From Rhizophagus clarus (taxonomy: Eukaryota; Glomeromycota; Glomeromycetes; Glomerales; Glomeraceae), in the NCBI GenBank assembly GCA_015698045.1, contig BLAL01000229.1, positions 656,001 through 720,000 on the forward strand: DNA of 64,000 bases, in the 5' to 3' direction. Below, piece by piece: positions 23,901 to 34,755 of this stretch (its first letter is position 1; the number at the start of each line of letters is the position of its first letter). A program made the position numbers and the translations under genes. The notes beneath the pieces were generated by a model that was not told the origin of the DNA, made no database searches, and saw nothing but the letters and a program-made list of their open reading frames with translations.

Positions 23901-24468
23901 TGCTTATGCCACAATTGAGCCTTATGATATGCAGTTAGCATTGGGTGTATTTGATTTAATGAAACAAAATGGAATGGAACCGCAACCTACACATTATGCT
24001 TCTTTAATTTACGGTTACGGAGTTTGCCAGAGGGATGTACCAAATGCTTTACAAACATTTACTTCAATGCAAAATGTTCACAATGTTCGACCAGATGAAA
24101 ATACGTATCAAGCATTATTTGACGCGTTAATTGTTAATAATCGTATTTCCGAAGCTGAAGAATATTATGATATAATGATAACGCAGAAGGATGTAAAATC
24201 AACCCCTTATATTGAAAATTTATTTATTAAAGGTTATGGTCAGTTAGGCAAGTGGGATAGGGCGGAAATTGTGTTTAATAATATGACAGATCTTAATGAT
24301 ATATCTAATAGTAATCGTGTACCGAGAGAACCCAGCACTTATGAGGAAATGGTGAAAGCTTACGTTATTAGTGGAAAAATTGAAAAAGCTAGAGAAGTTG
24401 CAAGTATATTAGAACATAAAGATTTTCCAGAGATTGTAAAAAATAATATTGCTAATTTATTACATTAA
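20977..24468 (+). CDS. large pentatricopeptide repeat protein, 1163 aa
   Basis: Single intronless frame. It starts MQHIKTNTAFVALARQNARN, a basic, acid-free leader suggesting mitochondrial import, followed by a Gly/Asn/Ser/Arg-rich linker up to about residue 140. PPR-type helix pairs occupy about 150-520 (for example TLTYNFLFDTIAKAK, LDTYSIVIKGLCKIE, FTYEILLLNYSNKGDYEKA) and again about 780-1150 (TYFYNVLISKLGKARKYDAV, VVTYGALIAACVRVKSEEKA, HTYKLLIDAYATIEPYD, ENTYQALFDALIVNNRISEA). The middle (520-780) is less repeat-like. It resembles long fungal mitochondrial PPR proteins; I do not assign a named orthologue. The start at 20977 follows 'aaagg' and has no in-frame upstream ATG nearby. It lies 471 bp downstream of LSM12 on the same strand. 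Confidence 0.92.
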   Translation: MQHIKTNTAFVALARQNARNLLGAKTSTVFGHHGGLSNRGKFHGTSSSRQNSQYGNTSNSLIGDNHNRRQNGITSGINPLRTERGGTSQNFIRHNNFSTNYRGNKRFNSTSTVASTSSAISNFNIGLGGENESNIWQKNDMLSINEFNNYMKDLNRKGSLADIERQFRIIKRSGVMPNTLTYNFLFDTIAKAKTSNLNGEKMINYYNDMLDNNVIPNLDTYSIVIKGLCKIENDLTNVIIRQENRIRRENSSTDETTIQKSMKQKMKCMEFAFDLFTKTKCLPNVYYDVDICDILLRSLANFGRIDDGLSVFEYMETHDIVSTSTYGYLISMYSHGGDMQSVLECFNEFQQVKQNLHYQREPLNVYNHLISAYMRFNDIPSAVEVLQNIIPEAGLVADEWSYFYFIRDLCEHGEINIAYEWFTKCKTDESLPDPILFTYEILLLNYSNKGDYEKATEIYQEMKEKGLSPKYTERASYCYLTLKKDPDRIFELLDDMVGIGFSTDANLTNKILEHFDQTGQIDKKCLALLKIMIASDNFYKNNNNLWRLTNPKSQPDYSEKYISLLRDPRLSLKDTINAKYNLWTLKRKQIESVELDKYDALKKEGKLIPQLRELESVQIHDLFETSISNYHHKDKNSDILSSRIFEIANDILQSENTIPYSTLSRVSYELKELSDKDSFEKWKKLLSTISSDNKICPSASDREPTIKEFNRSAELSNLCKSNHFDADHFMTEFYKMLNEGLLPTPELVSQAIRNLGKIKELDKAIEIYNYTLDFHQKWKSPIRENTLHYARNSMLVAYAVSHNLERANQMYQEIVDSGRYPDANAIADYMICEGEKDMDEASTAFKFYNEIKRRNIRATTYFYNVLISKLGKARKYDAVWEIFEEMKRLKIQRNVVTYGALIAACVRVKSEEKALSVFKEMESSERYQPRIGPFNTMMQFYTWDLQNREKALQFFEEIKKHELSPSEHTYKLLIDAYATIEPYDMQLALGVFDLMKQNGMEPQPTHYASLIYGYGVCQRDVPNALQTFTSMQNVHNVRPDENTYQALFDALIVNNRISEAEEYYDIMITQKDVKSTPYIENLFIKGYGQLGKWDRAEIVFNNMTDLNDISNSNRVPREPSTYEEMVKAYVISGKIEKAREVASILEHKDFPEIVKNNIANLLH

Positions 24469-24639
24469 AATCAAAATCAATAAAGTTTTTTTTTTTTTTA
24501 TTACAATATACAGTATATAATAATTTCAGAAAATTAATACCAAGGATAAAAAAAAACCAATTGTATCTATCATTGTATTATTTTTATTTTTATTTAATAA
24601 TAAATATAATAAACAAAAGAATCCAAAATTAAAACTATA

Positions 24640-24960
24640 GAAAACAATCCCACAGTATAGTAATTATTAATCATGCCCTTCTCACTATTTTTTTATGCCT
24701 TTAAAATATATTGCACAACTATTCTAGAATCCAAACCTTTAGCAAGTAATTAACTAAAAGGCTAATAGGCTCTAAATACACCTGCCAAAACTGAAATTTT
24801 AAATATAAACCTTAAGAGTTATTATATATTATCAAAGAAAAATCCCACAATAAATTCTTTTATATTTTTTTATCTTTAAAAATATTACAAGTTTTTAGCA
24901 AATGATCAACTAAAAGATTAACATATTCTAAACAAATATAGAAAAAATAGATTGTTTACT
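24640..24960. repeat. two-copy direct repeat, about 190 bp
   Basis: The block 'aatcccaca ... ttttttta ... tttagcaa ... aactaaaaggctaataggct' at 24,645-24,775 recurs in degenerate form at 24,840-24,935. Surrounding 24,469-25,009 is otherwise featureless AT-rich DNA downstream of the PPR gene. Confidence 0.5.
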
Positions 24961-25009
24961 TTTTGTTTCAATTATGCAATTTATATTTAGTATTATTTTA
25001 TTTTTTTTT

Positions 25010-25690
25010 TTATAGTCAAAAGAAGTGCTTTTATTACTGAAAAAAGATAGAAAAGTATACAAAAGATCAGCATGACAAAGCCAGCTCGTTCCCCACACTA
25101 GGGTTACAAACTATCTCATGACTACTATATCCCTAGCCTATTCTCTTTAGTGTAATAGGAAGTCTAGTTATAAAATTGTTCAAGGAATAAAGGGAAACGA
25201 AAAAGAAGAAAAAATAAAAATTCTACGATTTAATAAAATAAAAGAAACATCACGTAAAGCGAATGCTATGCATAACAAGAAGTTAGTGTGGAATCTTCTA
25301 TCTATCCCTCCCAACTAAACTAAACATAATGTTCTAATAATGCCTTCAGCCCAGCAATTAAATGTTTTACATCAGGCTTCTTAGACTGGTCGTTTCTTGA
25401 ATGATCAATCTTTTTGGTAGAACATCCAGATTTAAGAGTTTTATTATGATTGTTCTTGCGGTTGTTAGTATTTAAACTTAAAAAAGAAAAATTAGTCCCA
25501 TTAGGAGTCCTGAAAGACTTCTCTGCATTGCCAATTTGAGCAGATCTACGTAAATTCTTGAAGTTGGAGGTGGAATAATGGTACCAAGAGAGTCTAACAT
25601 CATTCCAAAGCTAGGGGTTATTTATGCGAGTGGAAACGTGATCCTAAGTGTCAAAGTAACCTATCACCTTTCTGGATCCATTAACTTCTT
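25010..25690 (-). mobile_element. 5'-truncated ORF1-type retroelement copy
   Basis: Read on the minus strand, this is a close copy of 55,190-55,875: a frame with KVIGYFDT, a stop, DHVSTRINNP, LRRSAQIGNAEKSFRTPNG and KKIDHSRNDQSKKPDVKHLI, ending LEHYV then stop. About 280 bp of shared 3' UTR follows, ending in a poly(A) tract (the T run at about 25,000-25,012 on the plus strand). In-frame stops show it is dead. The 5' end is truncated at about 25,690, as typical for target-primed reverse transcription. No reverse transcriptase is included. Confidence 0.7.
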
Positions 25691-25832
25691 TAACTATTTC
25701 TGTTTTTTATTTTTTTTTATTAAAATAATTGTATTATAATTACTGTATTTTTCTTATATATTTATTAAAGTTTGTTTTTTTTTTTTGCAAAATCAGAAAA
25801 TAATATTATTAAATAGAAAATTTCTTAATTTA

Positions 25833-26392
25833 CACTAGTGTGCGAAACTTAGGTCACATAACCATTATTTATCACCTAGTATCACACCCTTCCCTTTTCA
25901 TTTTTCTATAAGTATTCCAGAAACTTAGAATTTTTTTCATATTAAAAAACTTATTTGTCACATATTATATGTCACATCCATAATTTTTTATAATTCCAGC
26001 CAGAATTTTAAAAATTACTATATTTGGTTATTATATGATATGGACCTTCCTTTTTAGGCAATACATGTTTCACAAAAAAAATTTCTTATTTTTCAAAATA
26101 ACTGTAATTGGGGAGTGTCTAAAGCCGTGTTTGATCACATGATTTTTAATAGTACCAGTGTAATAGATAAGAGTGTAACAAATTAATTTTCACCTATTGT
26201 AAAAAAACTAAGTCCCTGAGATACATAATAAAAATGGACAACTGAGGTGTGATGAGGAGGTGACTAATAGTATATAATCACATGATCGAACATGATTTTA
26301 GAAGTTCTCCGTAATTGGAATTTTGTGTAATAATATTTTCATAAAAGGAAATTTTATGCCAATCACATAACCTGAGTACAAATACACTAGTG
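25833..26392. repeat. 560-bp TIR element flanked by TA
   Basis: The left end is CACTAGTGTGCGAAACTTAG. The right end in reverse complement is CACTAGTGTATTTGTACTCA. TA dinucleotides at 25,831-25,832 and 26,393-26,394 fit a Tc1/mariner-type target duplication. There is no open frame. An inner palindrome (about 26,112-26,312) has arms containing 'gtgtttgatcacatgatt' and 'aatcacatgatcgaacatga' and could be a second, nested fold-back element. Confidence 0.55.
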
Positions 26393-26649
26393 TACAAATA
26401 AAAATAGTCTTGCTAATTTATATATATGTTAATATAAAATTTTATTTATTAATCAAATTATAATATATAATGAAATTGCAACTCTATTCTGATATTATAT
26501 GTAAAAGTAAAAGGTTATCTACTGTGTTTTGAATAATATTTTATAAAAATCCTGAAAATTTGAATAATATTAAATTTATTAATATAAATACAATATAAAT
26601 TATATATCATAATAGTATCAATTTCTATAATAATATTATTTTAATGTTA

Positions 26650-26965
26650 ATAATTTAATATTGTCATTTTATTATTATAATTTACCATAAATTATCATGA
26701 TGATATTTATTCAAAGAAATACCTAATTAGCAATATCTTAATATCATTACAATATTAATTATTTTCTAAAAAAATATATTTATAATATTGATTTGATATT
26801 ATTACTGTATCACATAATTATTGTAAAATATCATATCAACATTTATTTGAAAGAATATTTGATTGATATAATCTTGATATTATTATAATATTAATAAATT
26901 TTCAAAAAATAAATAATATATTTATAATATTGATTAGATATCATTATTTTATTGTCATAATTTAT
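26650..26965. repeat. degenerate tandem repeat, about 130-bp unit, 2.5 copies
   Basis: The order 'ataatttaccataaattatc', 'gatatttattcaaagaaata', 'atcttaatatcattacaata', then 'atatatttataatattgatt' repeats with about 130-bp spacing (26,670, 26,810, 26,930). The preceding stretch 26,393-26,650 is featureless AT DNA. Confidence 0.5.
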
Positions 26966-26973
26966 TATAAATA

Positions 26974-27110
26974 CAGTTAACTCTTTTTATAGTTACCTTA
27001 ATTGAGTGTTCCAAATTTTCATATATAAAAACTATCATTTATAGTCACAAATTACCTATAGTTACTATCATATTTTTTTTTAAAAATTTTATATAAATGT
27101 GGTTAGGCAA
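26974..27110. repeat. single end of the CAGTYAAC TIR family
   Basis: It begins TA then CAGTTAACTCTTTTTATAGT. About 135 bp aligns with the inverted right end of the element at 61,453-62,296 (shared 'gtgttccaaattttcatata' and 'gtcacaaattacctatagt'). No partner end is seen nearby, so this is a broken or solo terminus. Confidence 0.6.
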
Positions 27111-27289
27111 TGATATATATTAGCTAATATTTTTTTATTATAGATACTTACTTCTTCACCCCCCAGGTAAGATATCTTGAATATATGCAACTAATCATAT
27201 TTTTTAAAAATTGTATAATCTAAGATTTTCGCCCCCAACTCTTAAAATATTTGCTAATATATGTCACTGCTCTAATATAATATCAGCAA

Positions 27290-27770
27290 GTTTAATAAGG
27301 TGTAATTTTCTGTTAATATAATATTCTGTAATTTTCATAAGCTTTAGAATATTACAGTATTATAATATTCTGTATAATTATATGTAATATTTTGTAATTT
27401 TATATCGTAAATTTTGTAAGTTTATTTTCTGTAATGTTTTGTAATTTTATATGACCTCCAAAATATTACAGTATCATAATATTCCGTATAATTATATGTA
27501 ATTTTACGTTATAAAATTTCATAAATTTACTTTCTATAATGTTCTATAATTTTACATAATTTCTAAAACATTACAGTATCATATAATTATACGTAATATT
27601 TTGTAAGTTTACAATGCAATATTTCAAAAATTTTCTGTAAATTTTCACATAATACTTTGTAGACAAATGTAATATTACATTGTAAGATTTTGTAAAGTTT
27701 ATAACGCTAAATGCAATATTTCATAATTTTACTGGTTATAATAAATATTTGTAACATTTGTATTTTGTAA
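27290..27770. repeat. array of 'gtaatattttgtaatttta' motifs
   Basis: Loosely repeated blocks 'gtaatattttgtaatttta', 'aatattacagtatcataata' and 'ttccgtataattatatgtaa', with about 110-bp superperiod. The composition resembles the cgtaatattacg arrays at the ends of the outer transposon starting at 29,194. It may be a decayed terminus of a relative. Confidence 0.4.
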
Positions 27771-27989
27771 TTTTATTTAATATACTAAATTTAAATAATA
27801 CAACTGAATAATATATACTAAATTTAAATATAATTAAGAATATGCTATGTTCATACTTTTCATAATTAAAACATCTATATTGGAGTGGCCTTATTGTGAT
27901 CTTTCATCTAATATATTATAAAAAGATATAAAATAAAAAATTATATAATTTATTAGTATACATTGAATAAATAAAATTAATAAAACTTA

Positions 27990-28880
27990 CTATATTATAA
28001 TTAGAATTACTGTAACTTCATTTTGTATCAGATGAATATGCAAAATTATATTATTATTAAATAACTGAATATTAATGAAATCATAAAATATAAATACATC
28101 TATACCTTTCATATATATGTTAAATTCAATTCTGTGTCGGAAAAGTATATATATATAAAGTTGTTGCAAAATTATTATAAATGACTGTAAACTTATAAAA
28201 TTAATGAAATTGCAAAGTACAAATACATTCTATACCTTTCATAATTGAACAAATATGTTAAGTTTAATTCTGCATTAGAGAAGTAATATAGATCTTAAAG
28301 TTAAACTAATAGCTGTTTTATAAATAACCATAAACTTACAAAATTAATAAAATTGCAAAATATAAATATATTCCATACCTTTCATAATTTAACAAACGCA
28401 TTAAATTTAATTTTGTGTTGAAAAAGTGATATAGATCTTAAAGTTGAACTAACAGCTGTTGCATAACTATTATAAATAACTATAAACTCACAAATATTAA
28501 TGAAATAGCAAAGTACAAATAAATTTCATACCTTCTCTATTACATTGAATAAATGCATTAAATTCAATTCTAAGTTGAAGAAGTAATATAGATCTTAAAG
28601 TTAGACTAACAGCTATTGTAAAACTATTATAAACCCATAAATATTAATGAAGTCATGAAGTATAAATACAGTCCATTCCTTTTCTACTACTACATTGAAC
28701 GTATATATTAAATTCAATTCTGCATTAGAGAAGCGATATAGATTCTAAAGTTAGATCAACAGCTGTTGCAAAATTATAATAAATAACTGTAAACTTACAA
28801 ATTTAATAAAATCAAAAGTATAAATATATTTCATACCTTCCTACTACATTAAACGTATGCGTTAAATTCAATTTTATATT
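27990..28880. repeat. tandem repeat, about 130-156 bp unit, 6 copies
   Basis: The block 'tctatacctttcataattga' ... 'attaaattcaattctg' ... 'agatcttaaagttaaactaa' ... 'cagctgttgcaaaattat' recurs near 28,104, 28,235, 28,373, 28,529, 28,676 and 28,831. Copies 2 to 5 are the best preserved. No coding frame. Confidence 0.7.
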
Positions 28881-29229
28881 AGAGACCTGAGAGTAAATTA
28901 TTAAAAATATAAAAAAAAAAGATTAATAAAATAAAATATATTCTGTAAAATATATTTAAGATTTAATACATAACCCATCTCTTTTAGCATATATATTGCA
29001 GTTTTTTGGGTAAAAGATAATTCTGAAATTTTGTGATAGTTTTTAAATTTTTGAAAGTTGTTAATTATAATATATTGTGAAAAAAAATGCTGGTTACTAT
29101 AACTGATACTACTTGGACAAAGTAATTGGTAGCAGAAAATGTCATAAAATATTTAGTCTATAACAAAACATTTTTTTTCAGGCTAAACAAATACATCAGG
29201 AAATTTTATAGGGCGAAAAATTGCGTAAG

Positions 29230-29655
29230 TTTACGATTTTGTAAGTTTACGAAAGTTTATGGCATAATATTTCGAAAAATTTTGAAATATTACATAAGTT
29301 TACAATTTCGTAAGATTTATGTGATATTACGGTCAAAATATTACGCAAGTTTTCAATATTGTAAGATTTACGCAATATTACGGTCAAAATATTCTGCAAA
29401 TTTACGAAACTGTAAACCTGCGTAATATTACGGTTAAAATATTTCAAAAATTTACGAGACTGTAAACTTGCGTAATATTACGGTTAAAATATTTCGAAAA
29501 TTTACGAGACTGTAAACCTGCGTAATATTACAGTTGAAATATTTCGAAAATTTACGAGACTGTAAACTTGCGTAATATTACGGTTAAAATATTTTGAAAA
29601 TTTACGAGACTGTAAACCTGCGTAATATTACGGTTAAAATATTTTGAAAATTTAA
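29230..29655. repeat. left subterminal array, 50-bp unit
   Basis: Direct repeats of exactly 50 bp in phase at 29,411, 29,461, 29,511, 29,561 and 29,611. The core is GCGTAATATTACGGTTAAAA followed by a 'tttcgaaaatttacgagac' block. The centre TAATATTA and the flanking CG bases make it partly palindromic. Before it lie more divergent relatives (29,230-29,410). Such arrays usually serve as transposase binding sites; that is inference. Confidence 0.75.
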
Positions 29656-30049
29656 TATTACTATTCGATCGTTAAAGCTGCGTATGCAGTAGAATGTATA
29701 CAAGGGGCATGTGATACTATTGAATAATCAAAAATAATATAAACACCTTTTCTTTTATATAAACACCTTTTTTTTAAGTTTGGGAAAACAAATTTATTTT
29801 TATTTACGAATTTTTTATTATTTACAATTTTTATGTTAAAATTAAAGTAAATTCTAATTTTTATTATAACTTAATAAAAAAATACACATTTGATACTTGT
29901 TCGCTACTATTTTATAAAATAGTACCCAGGCTGTATGGCGTGGATGTCAGTATCAGTCACAGCCCAAAAAAAATGTGAGTCTCCAGCCAATATTTGGTAC
30001 GGACTGGGTCTAGCTACTCACTTAATAAATAATAAAAAAATAAAAATAA

Positions 30050-30673
30050 TTATCTTCTACGATACGTAGGTAAGTTTTTCCTTCTCCTACGATCATCACG
30101 CGTGACTAAAATTGATCAAATTTATCAAATTTAAAACATGAACGTAAATATTAATTATAAATTTTATTATAGTATAATTACTCGGCCTCTCCCAAAATCT
30201 CGTTCTAAATTCGCGATAATATCTTTGGCCAGTACGCGTCCACAGCCACCGCCCAGGGTTACCATTACGATAAAGGACATAGTTCTAAATATCAAAATCA
30301 GTTGAATATTCGATAAATACATTTAATTTATATGAATGTAATTTTATTTATTTACTTACATGGTAATCCCTGACGAAGTTCCTCCACTTTTGGCTGCACT
30401 GTTGCCCAGAAATCCTCGTTCGAAATATTCTATTTATTCTGATTCAATTAAATGGATTGGTTAATTTGAATTTAAATTCTTTCTTAAAGAAATTATAGAT
30501 ATTAGTCATATGAACCTATTGGCAACAGAGTCCCAAAAATCATAGCGGCTTCTACCATTAATATTGTGGTAGGTGCGATTTCTGTCTCGGCATATGTCAA
30601 CAAGTTCATCCATCATAGCCCAGTTCCAATGGACCTTATAGTGAGAATGACGTGAACGTGTGTGGCGAGGCAT
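30050..30673 (-). CDS. Myb/SANT-like (trihelix-type) DNA-binding protein of the outer transposon
   Basis: Four exons (30673-30516, 30429-30360, 30284-30182, 30105-30050) give 128 aa with no frame break. The N-terminus MPRHTRSRHSHYKVHWNWAM leads into ELVDICRDRNRTYH, SRYDFWDSVANRI, then SGQQCSQKWRNFVRDYHNYV. The regularly spaced Trp/aromatic residues and the Q-C-x-x-K-W-x-N-x-V signature fit SANT/trihelix DNA-binding folds. The end is Arg-rich (RTRTGQ-like, then RDDRRRRKNLPTYRRR), a likely nuclear signal. The first donor (GTTCAT) is weak, but the join restores a conserved-looking helix. A second, broken copy sits in element B. In PIF/Harbinger transposons such proteins bring the nuclease to subterminal repeats; here the partner nuclease is missing. 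Confidence 0.75.
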
Positions 30674-31869
30674 TATTAGTTTAGATTTGATTTTTATAAT
30701 TTGATTTTGGGATGAGTAAAAATTTGAAAGAAAGTCGTAAAATGTCACTTTAAATAAAATTTGAACAATACCTCTTTGGTTTGATTTTATTTCTCGTTTC
30801 AATTAAAATTTAATTTATTACACTTTTCATTATTAAACATATTAATTAAATCATGTACATGTTTAATTGTTTTAAATATAAATATCAATATATCATATTT
30901 AAAAATAAAACAATTTATTATTAGCACATTTTATTGAATTTTAAATATTTCGCATACATTTCTTAAAAAAATTAATTTTTTTTAATCAATTTAATTAAAA
31001 ATAATTAAATATTTTGCGTACATTTCTTAAAAAAATCATAAAAAAAATCTTATACATCGTACATACAATTACTAAATATCATCCCCTTGTGATAAATAAA
31101 AAATTACGCAACACAAATTCAACACAAATTCAACACAAATTTAACAAATTTAATGAAATTTGGCCAAAATTAATAATTTTTTACCAGAATTATCAACACA
31201 AATTGAACACAAATTTCAGTCATGATTTATTTATGTCACACCCGCGTTGTTAATAATTAAATAAATAAATCTGCATTTTATTTATAATATGCAAAACGTG
31301 ATCATAAATTCTTTTAAGGATATAATTTTATTAAAATAAATCAAAACTCCTATATCAAGTGACTAAAAAATATATTTATTTACGAAATATTCATTTTGTT
31401 TATCAAATCGGGGTACTATGTGAATGACACCATGTATAGACTCTATAGCTACAAAGTTATATAATTCTATCAATTTTAAGTGAGGACATCCATATAAATA
31501 TGGATTCCTTTTAGATTTATCGCCTTTTTCAAAATGGTGCGATTTTTGATCACATGACAACGTGTTACAAATTACGCGAATTTTGCATTTTTTTGCGAAC
31601 TCTTTTTAAAATTTATAACAAACGTTGCGAATTCTTTTTACAAATATATACTATGGGTCTTACAGTTACTATATTCTGAGTTTCATAGTACTAAAGTAGT
31701 TCTTTACCTTCGAATTCTCAAAAATATTACCTCTAATAAAACGAATTCCCGCGAATTTTTGCGAATTTTCGCGAATTTTTTTAGTTTCTCTTTTTTTTTA
31801 TTACAAAATACGCTTTAGTTGTTGAAAATTAACAATATTATAATTTCTTAAAGCAATATTAGATTAAGG

Positions 31870-32959
31870 ATGGGAAAAAGTCTAAGTGAAGATTTGAGAT
31901 GGCGAATTATTTATTGTCAAGCTGAGGGTTTAACGCAAAATGAAATTGCTAAAAGAATGTATGTTAGCGAGTCAACTGTTTATAAAGTCTGTAGAATTTT
32001 TAAAAAATGGGGATGTGTAAAAGATCCATTTGTTGGTAAAGTGGGAAGGAGAAAAATATTATCAAGACAAGATATGCAGGTAATAATTATTTTGATGTAA
32101 TAACTATATATTATTTTTTATCTAACAGAGTTTATAATTTATAGGTATTGGAAAGCTTGGTTAAAGACAAAGTAGATTGGTACCTTGATGAATTGGTACA
32201 CGAGATGGAGCAGAGAATAGGAAAACTGGTTTCTATTCCAACATTATGGCGTTCTCTTAAATTTTGTGGTATAACTAGAAAGAAAATACAAAAAGCATCA
32301 AAAGAAAGAAGTGATATATTGCGAGGTGTTTATTTATATAATATTGGAATGAATTATATTGCTGAACAACTAATTTTTATTGACGAATCTGCGAAGGATG
32401 AGAGGACACTTACCAGATTATATGGCTATTCTTCTATCAACACTAGAGCAAAAAAAAGTGTTGTTTTTGTTAGGGGAAAACGTTATACTATTTTACCTGC
32501 CCTATCTTTAGAAGGTTTCATTGCTGTAGATATTATGGAAGGGAGTTGTGATAAAGAGAGATTTAAAACTTTTGTTTTAACACAATTGGTAAATAATTTA
32601 TATTTATATCATTATTTAGAATTTTTTATTAATAATATTCATTTGTTTTCAATAAGATACCTCAAATGAATCCATATCCGGCTAAACATAGTGTATTAGT
32701 TATGGATAATGCATGTATACATCATGATGATGATTTAGTTACAGCAGTAGAAGACATTGGTGGGAAAATACTTTATTTACCGCCCTATTCACCAGATTTA
32801 AATCCCATTGAAACAGCTTTTTCAGCGTTAAAATCTTGGTTAAAAAGATACAGAGATTTTGCAAATTATTTTGACCCAATATATTTAATTTTAGTTGCAT
32901 TAGCTCAAACTACACCAGATATAGCAAAAAAATATTTTGAAGAATCAGTTTATTTATAA
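31870..32959 (+). CDS. Tc1/mariner-like transposase (DD34E)
   Basis: Three exons (31870-32079, 32145-32588, 32657-32959) give an intact 318-aa protein. The N-terminal HTH is LSEDLRWRIIYCQAEGLTQN to RMYVSESTVYKV. A second HTH-like part includes ISIP-type VSIPTLWRSLKFCGITRKK. The catalytic DDE_3 fold has FIDES (Asp150), VMDNACIHH (Asp235) and YSPDLNPIE (Glu270), with 34 residues between the last two, i.e. DD34E. In the family it cuts at the TIR ends and inserts at TA. Both introns are small GT-AG (65 and 68 bp). It sits 350 bp inside the left TIR of the element that carries it. No disabling change is visible, so it may be active. Confidence 0.9.
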
Positions 32960-33098
32960 ATAAAATAAAATTTTGAAATTTATTTTCATTTATAATGTGT
33001 ATATTTATTTGTAATACCATTAACTTTTATTGAATTATTATACTAATAAAATGAAATATACAAAAATATATACAAAAAATGTAAAATATGTACTGAAA

Positions 33099-34755
33099 TT
33101 ACTCATATTTTTTTGCCTCATCACGCAATATTTGTCTACGTCCAATAATTGTTACACCCATTGAAATATATTCAGATTCTGATAATCTTGTAAGTTGATT
33201 AACAAGAATTTCCTGTTCTTCAAAAACAGATAAATAGCATGTAAATTTTCCATCTCCATATTCTTGATCTAGGTTTTTCAAAAAATCTTCCATACTTGGT
33301 ATAGTTTTTTTTGTTAAATTGTGATCTAATGATGTTTGTGAAGAAATTGATAAACTTTGATCTGATAATTGTGAGATAATTGAAGATCTTCTTGAATCAT
33401 AATCAGAATGATAATATGGATATGATGAATAATACATTTGTTAAGGATAATAAGAATGGTAGGGATATTGAGAATATGTTGTCATTTGAGAATTATTAAT
33501 GAAATCATCAGTAACATTAGAAGAATTTCTTTTAGTTACTTTTACTGAATGCATCATACTAAACATAGCATGATTAGGAGGAGTATCTAAATCTGTATTT
33601 TTATTTACCTATAATAAAAATAAAATAAATTTAATAATATTATAAAATTTAAAACTTGTAATATATTTGTAAATACATACAATTTCTTTAGCCCATAAAC
33701 TAATTGCAAAATTAGTTAAAGGTAAATGACGGTCCTCTTTAATAAAACAGTGTTTGTGATTTTGAACATCACAAATATACTTATCATTTAATTTTATTAC
33801 ATAAGAACCAATCAATGCTTCATTTTCATCCAAATCTGCTTCTTTAGGTGTACGCTTCTTTGCACGTTTTTTTGATGGCGGTTGTGATTTGGACTTAGTA
33901 TTTTGGGTATCATTATCTGATCCTTCATCAGATTCCTGTTCTGAAATTTCATCACTCTATAATTTTATTAGATATATAATAGTTTTGTAAATAATTTTCA
34001 AAAATAATAAATACCTGACGTGATTGTTTCTTAGATGCTTCTTTAAGTGTAACAACAACTACTACTTTTTTATTTCCTGTTGTCATACTTTGATAATCTT
34101 TTAAAAATTCATCAAACGCTTCTTCGTTACCTAAAAGTGTTCCAGCTCCACTCTCTAAATATGATTTGTATGCTAAAGTATATTCATTTTTATATATTAA
34201 TCCAACTTGTTCACAGATAAATGACTCAAGTTTATCCCTAAAATCAATAAAGGTTGGATATTCTAAATTAAAGCTAATTATTATAGCAGGCAATGTTTGT
34301 TTGTTTTGTTTGATAGACATGCGTAATTTGAATTCTATTTGCAGTGGTATAGATGGTGTAGATGGTTGAGAAGAAGTATCATCGGTTGGTCAAGGAGGAA
34401 TGATAATAAATTTTTTATCTTTATCAGCCACTTTAATATCTCTGTTAATTTGACTGTTGCATGCCGAGCAAAGTATACAATTACATGGCTGTTCCATATT
34501 CAACTTATATCCATATTTTTGATTGCTAAATGATAAAGCAATTTTTATTTTTTCATGTATTTTATCTGGTTTGTAAGCTAAGTTTCTAAAATATGGAACT
34601 TTTTCAGTACGATTTTTTTTGGTTGGTTTGACCGTTTTGTTACAATCACAATTATTTGATGTCAAATCTATACCACAATACATGCATATTTGACATATAA
34701 AACACACTCCAATTTGGTAGTTTCTTGGTGGAATAGAAGACATTCTTATATACAC
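33099..34755 (-). pseudogene. cargo gene of the mariner-like element: Cys-rich N-terminus, SAM-like C-terminus
   Basis: Exons 34755-34015, 33956-33681 and 33608-33099 form one frame of 509 codons interrupted by two stops, TGA at 34,390-34,392 and TAA at 33,438-33,440. The likely start is 34755 or 34743. The N-terminus has clustered cysteines (CFICQICMYCG, then CDC, CNCILCSAC), a possible zinc-binding region. The middle has a conserved-looking alpha/beta stretch (PTFIDFRDKLESFICEQVGL), an acidic/basic linker with NLS-like PPSKKRAKKRTPK, then NDKYICDVQNHKHC. The C-terminal ~65 residues (MEDFLKNLDQEY to LSESEYISMGVTIIGRRQIL) look like a SAM domain. Function is unknown; protein binding or targeting is a guess. 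Good splice joins and conserved-looking domains suggest only recent damage, or stop read-through. Confidence 0.65.

Noticed and set aside
29126-29447. Frames of 99 (+) and 66 (-) codons at the left TIR of element A
   Set aside because: They are made of the subterminal cgtaatatt repeats and carry no independent signal.
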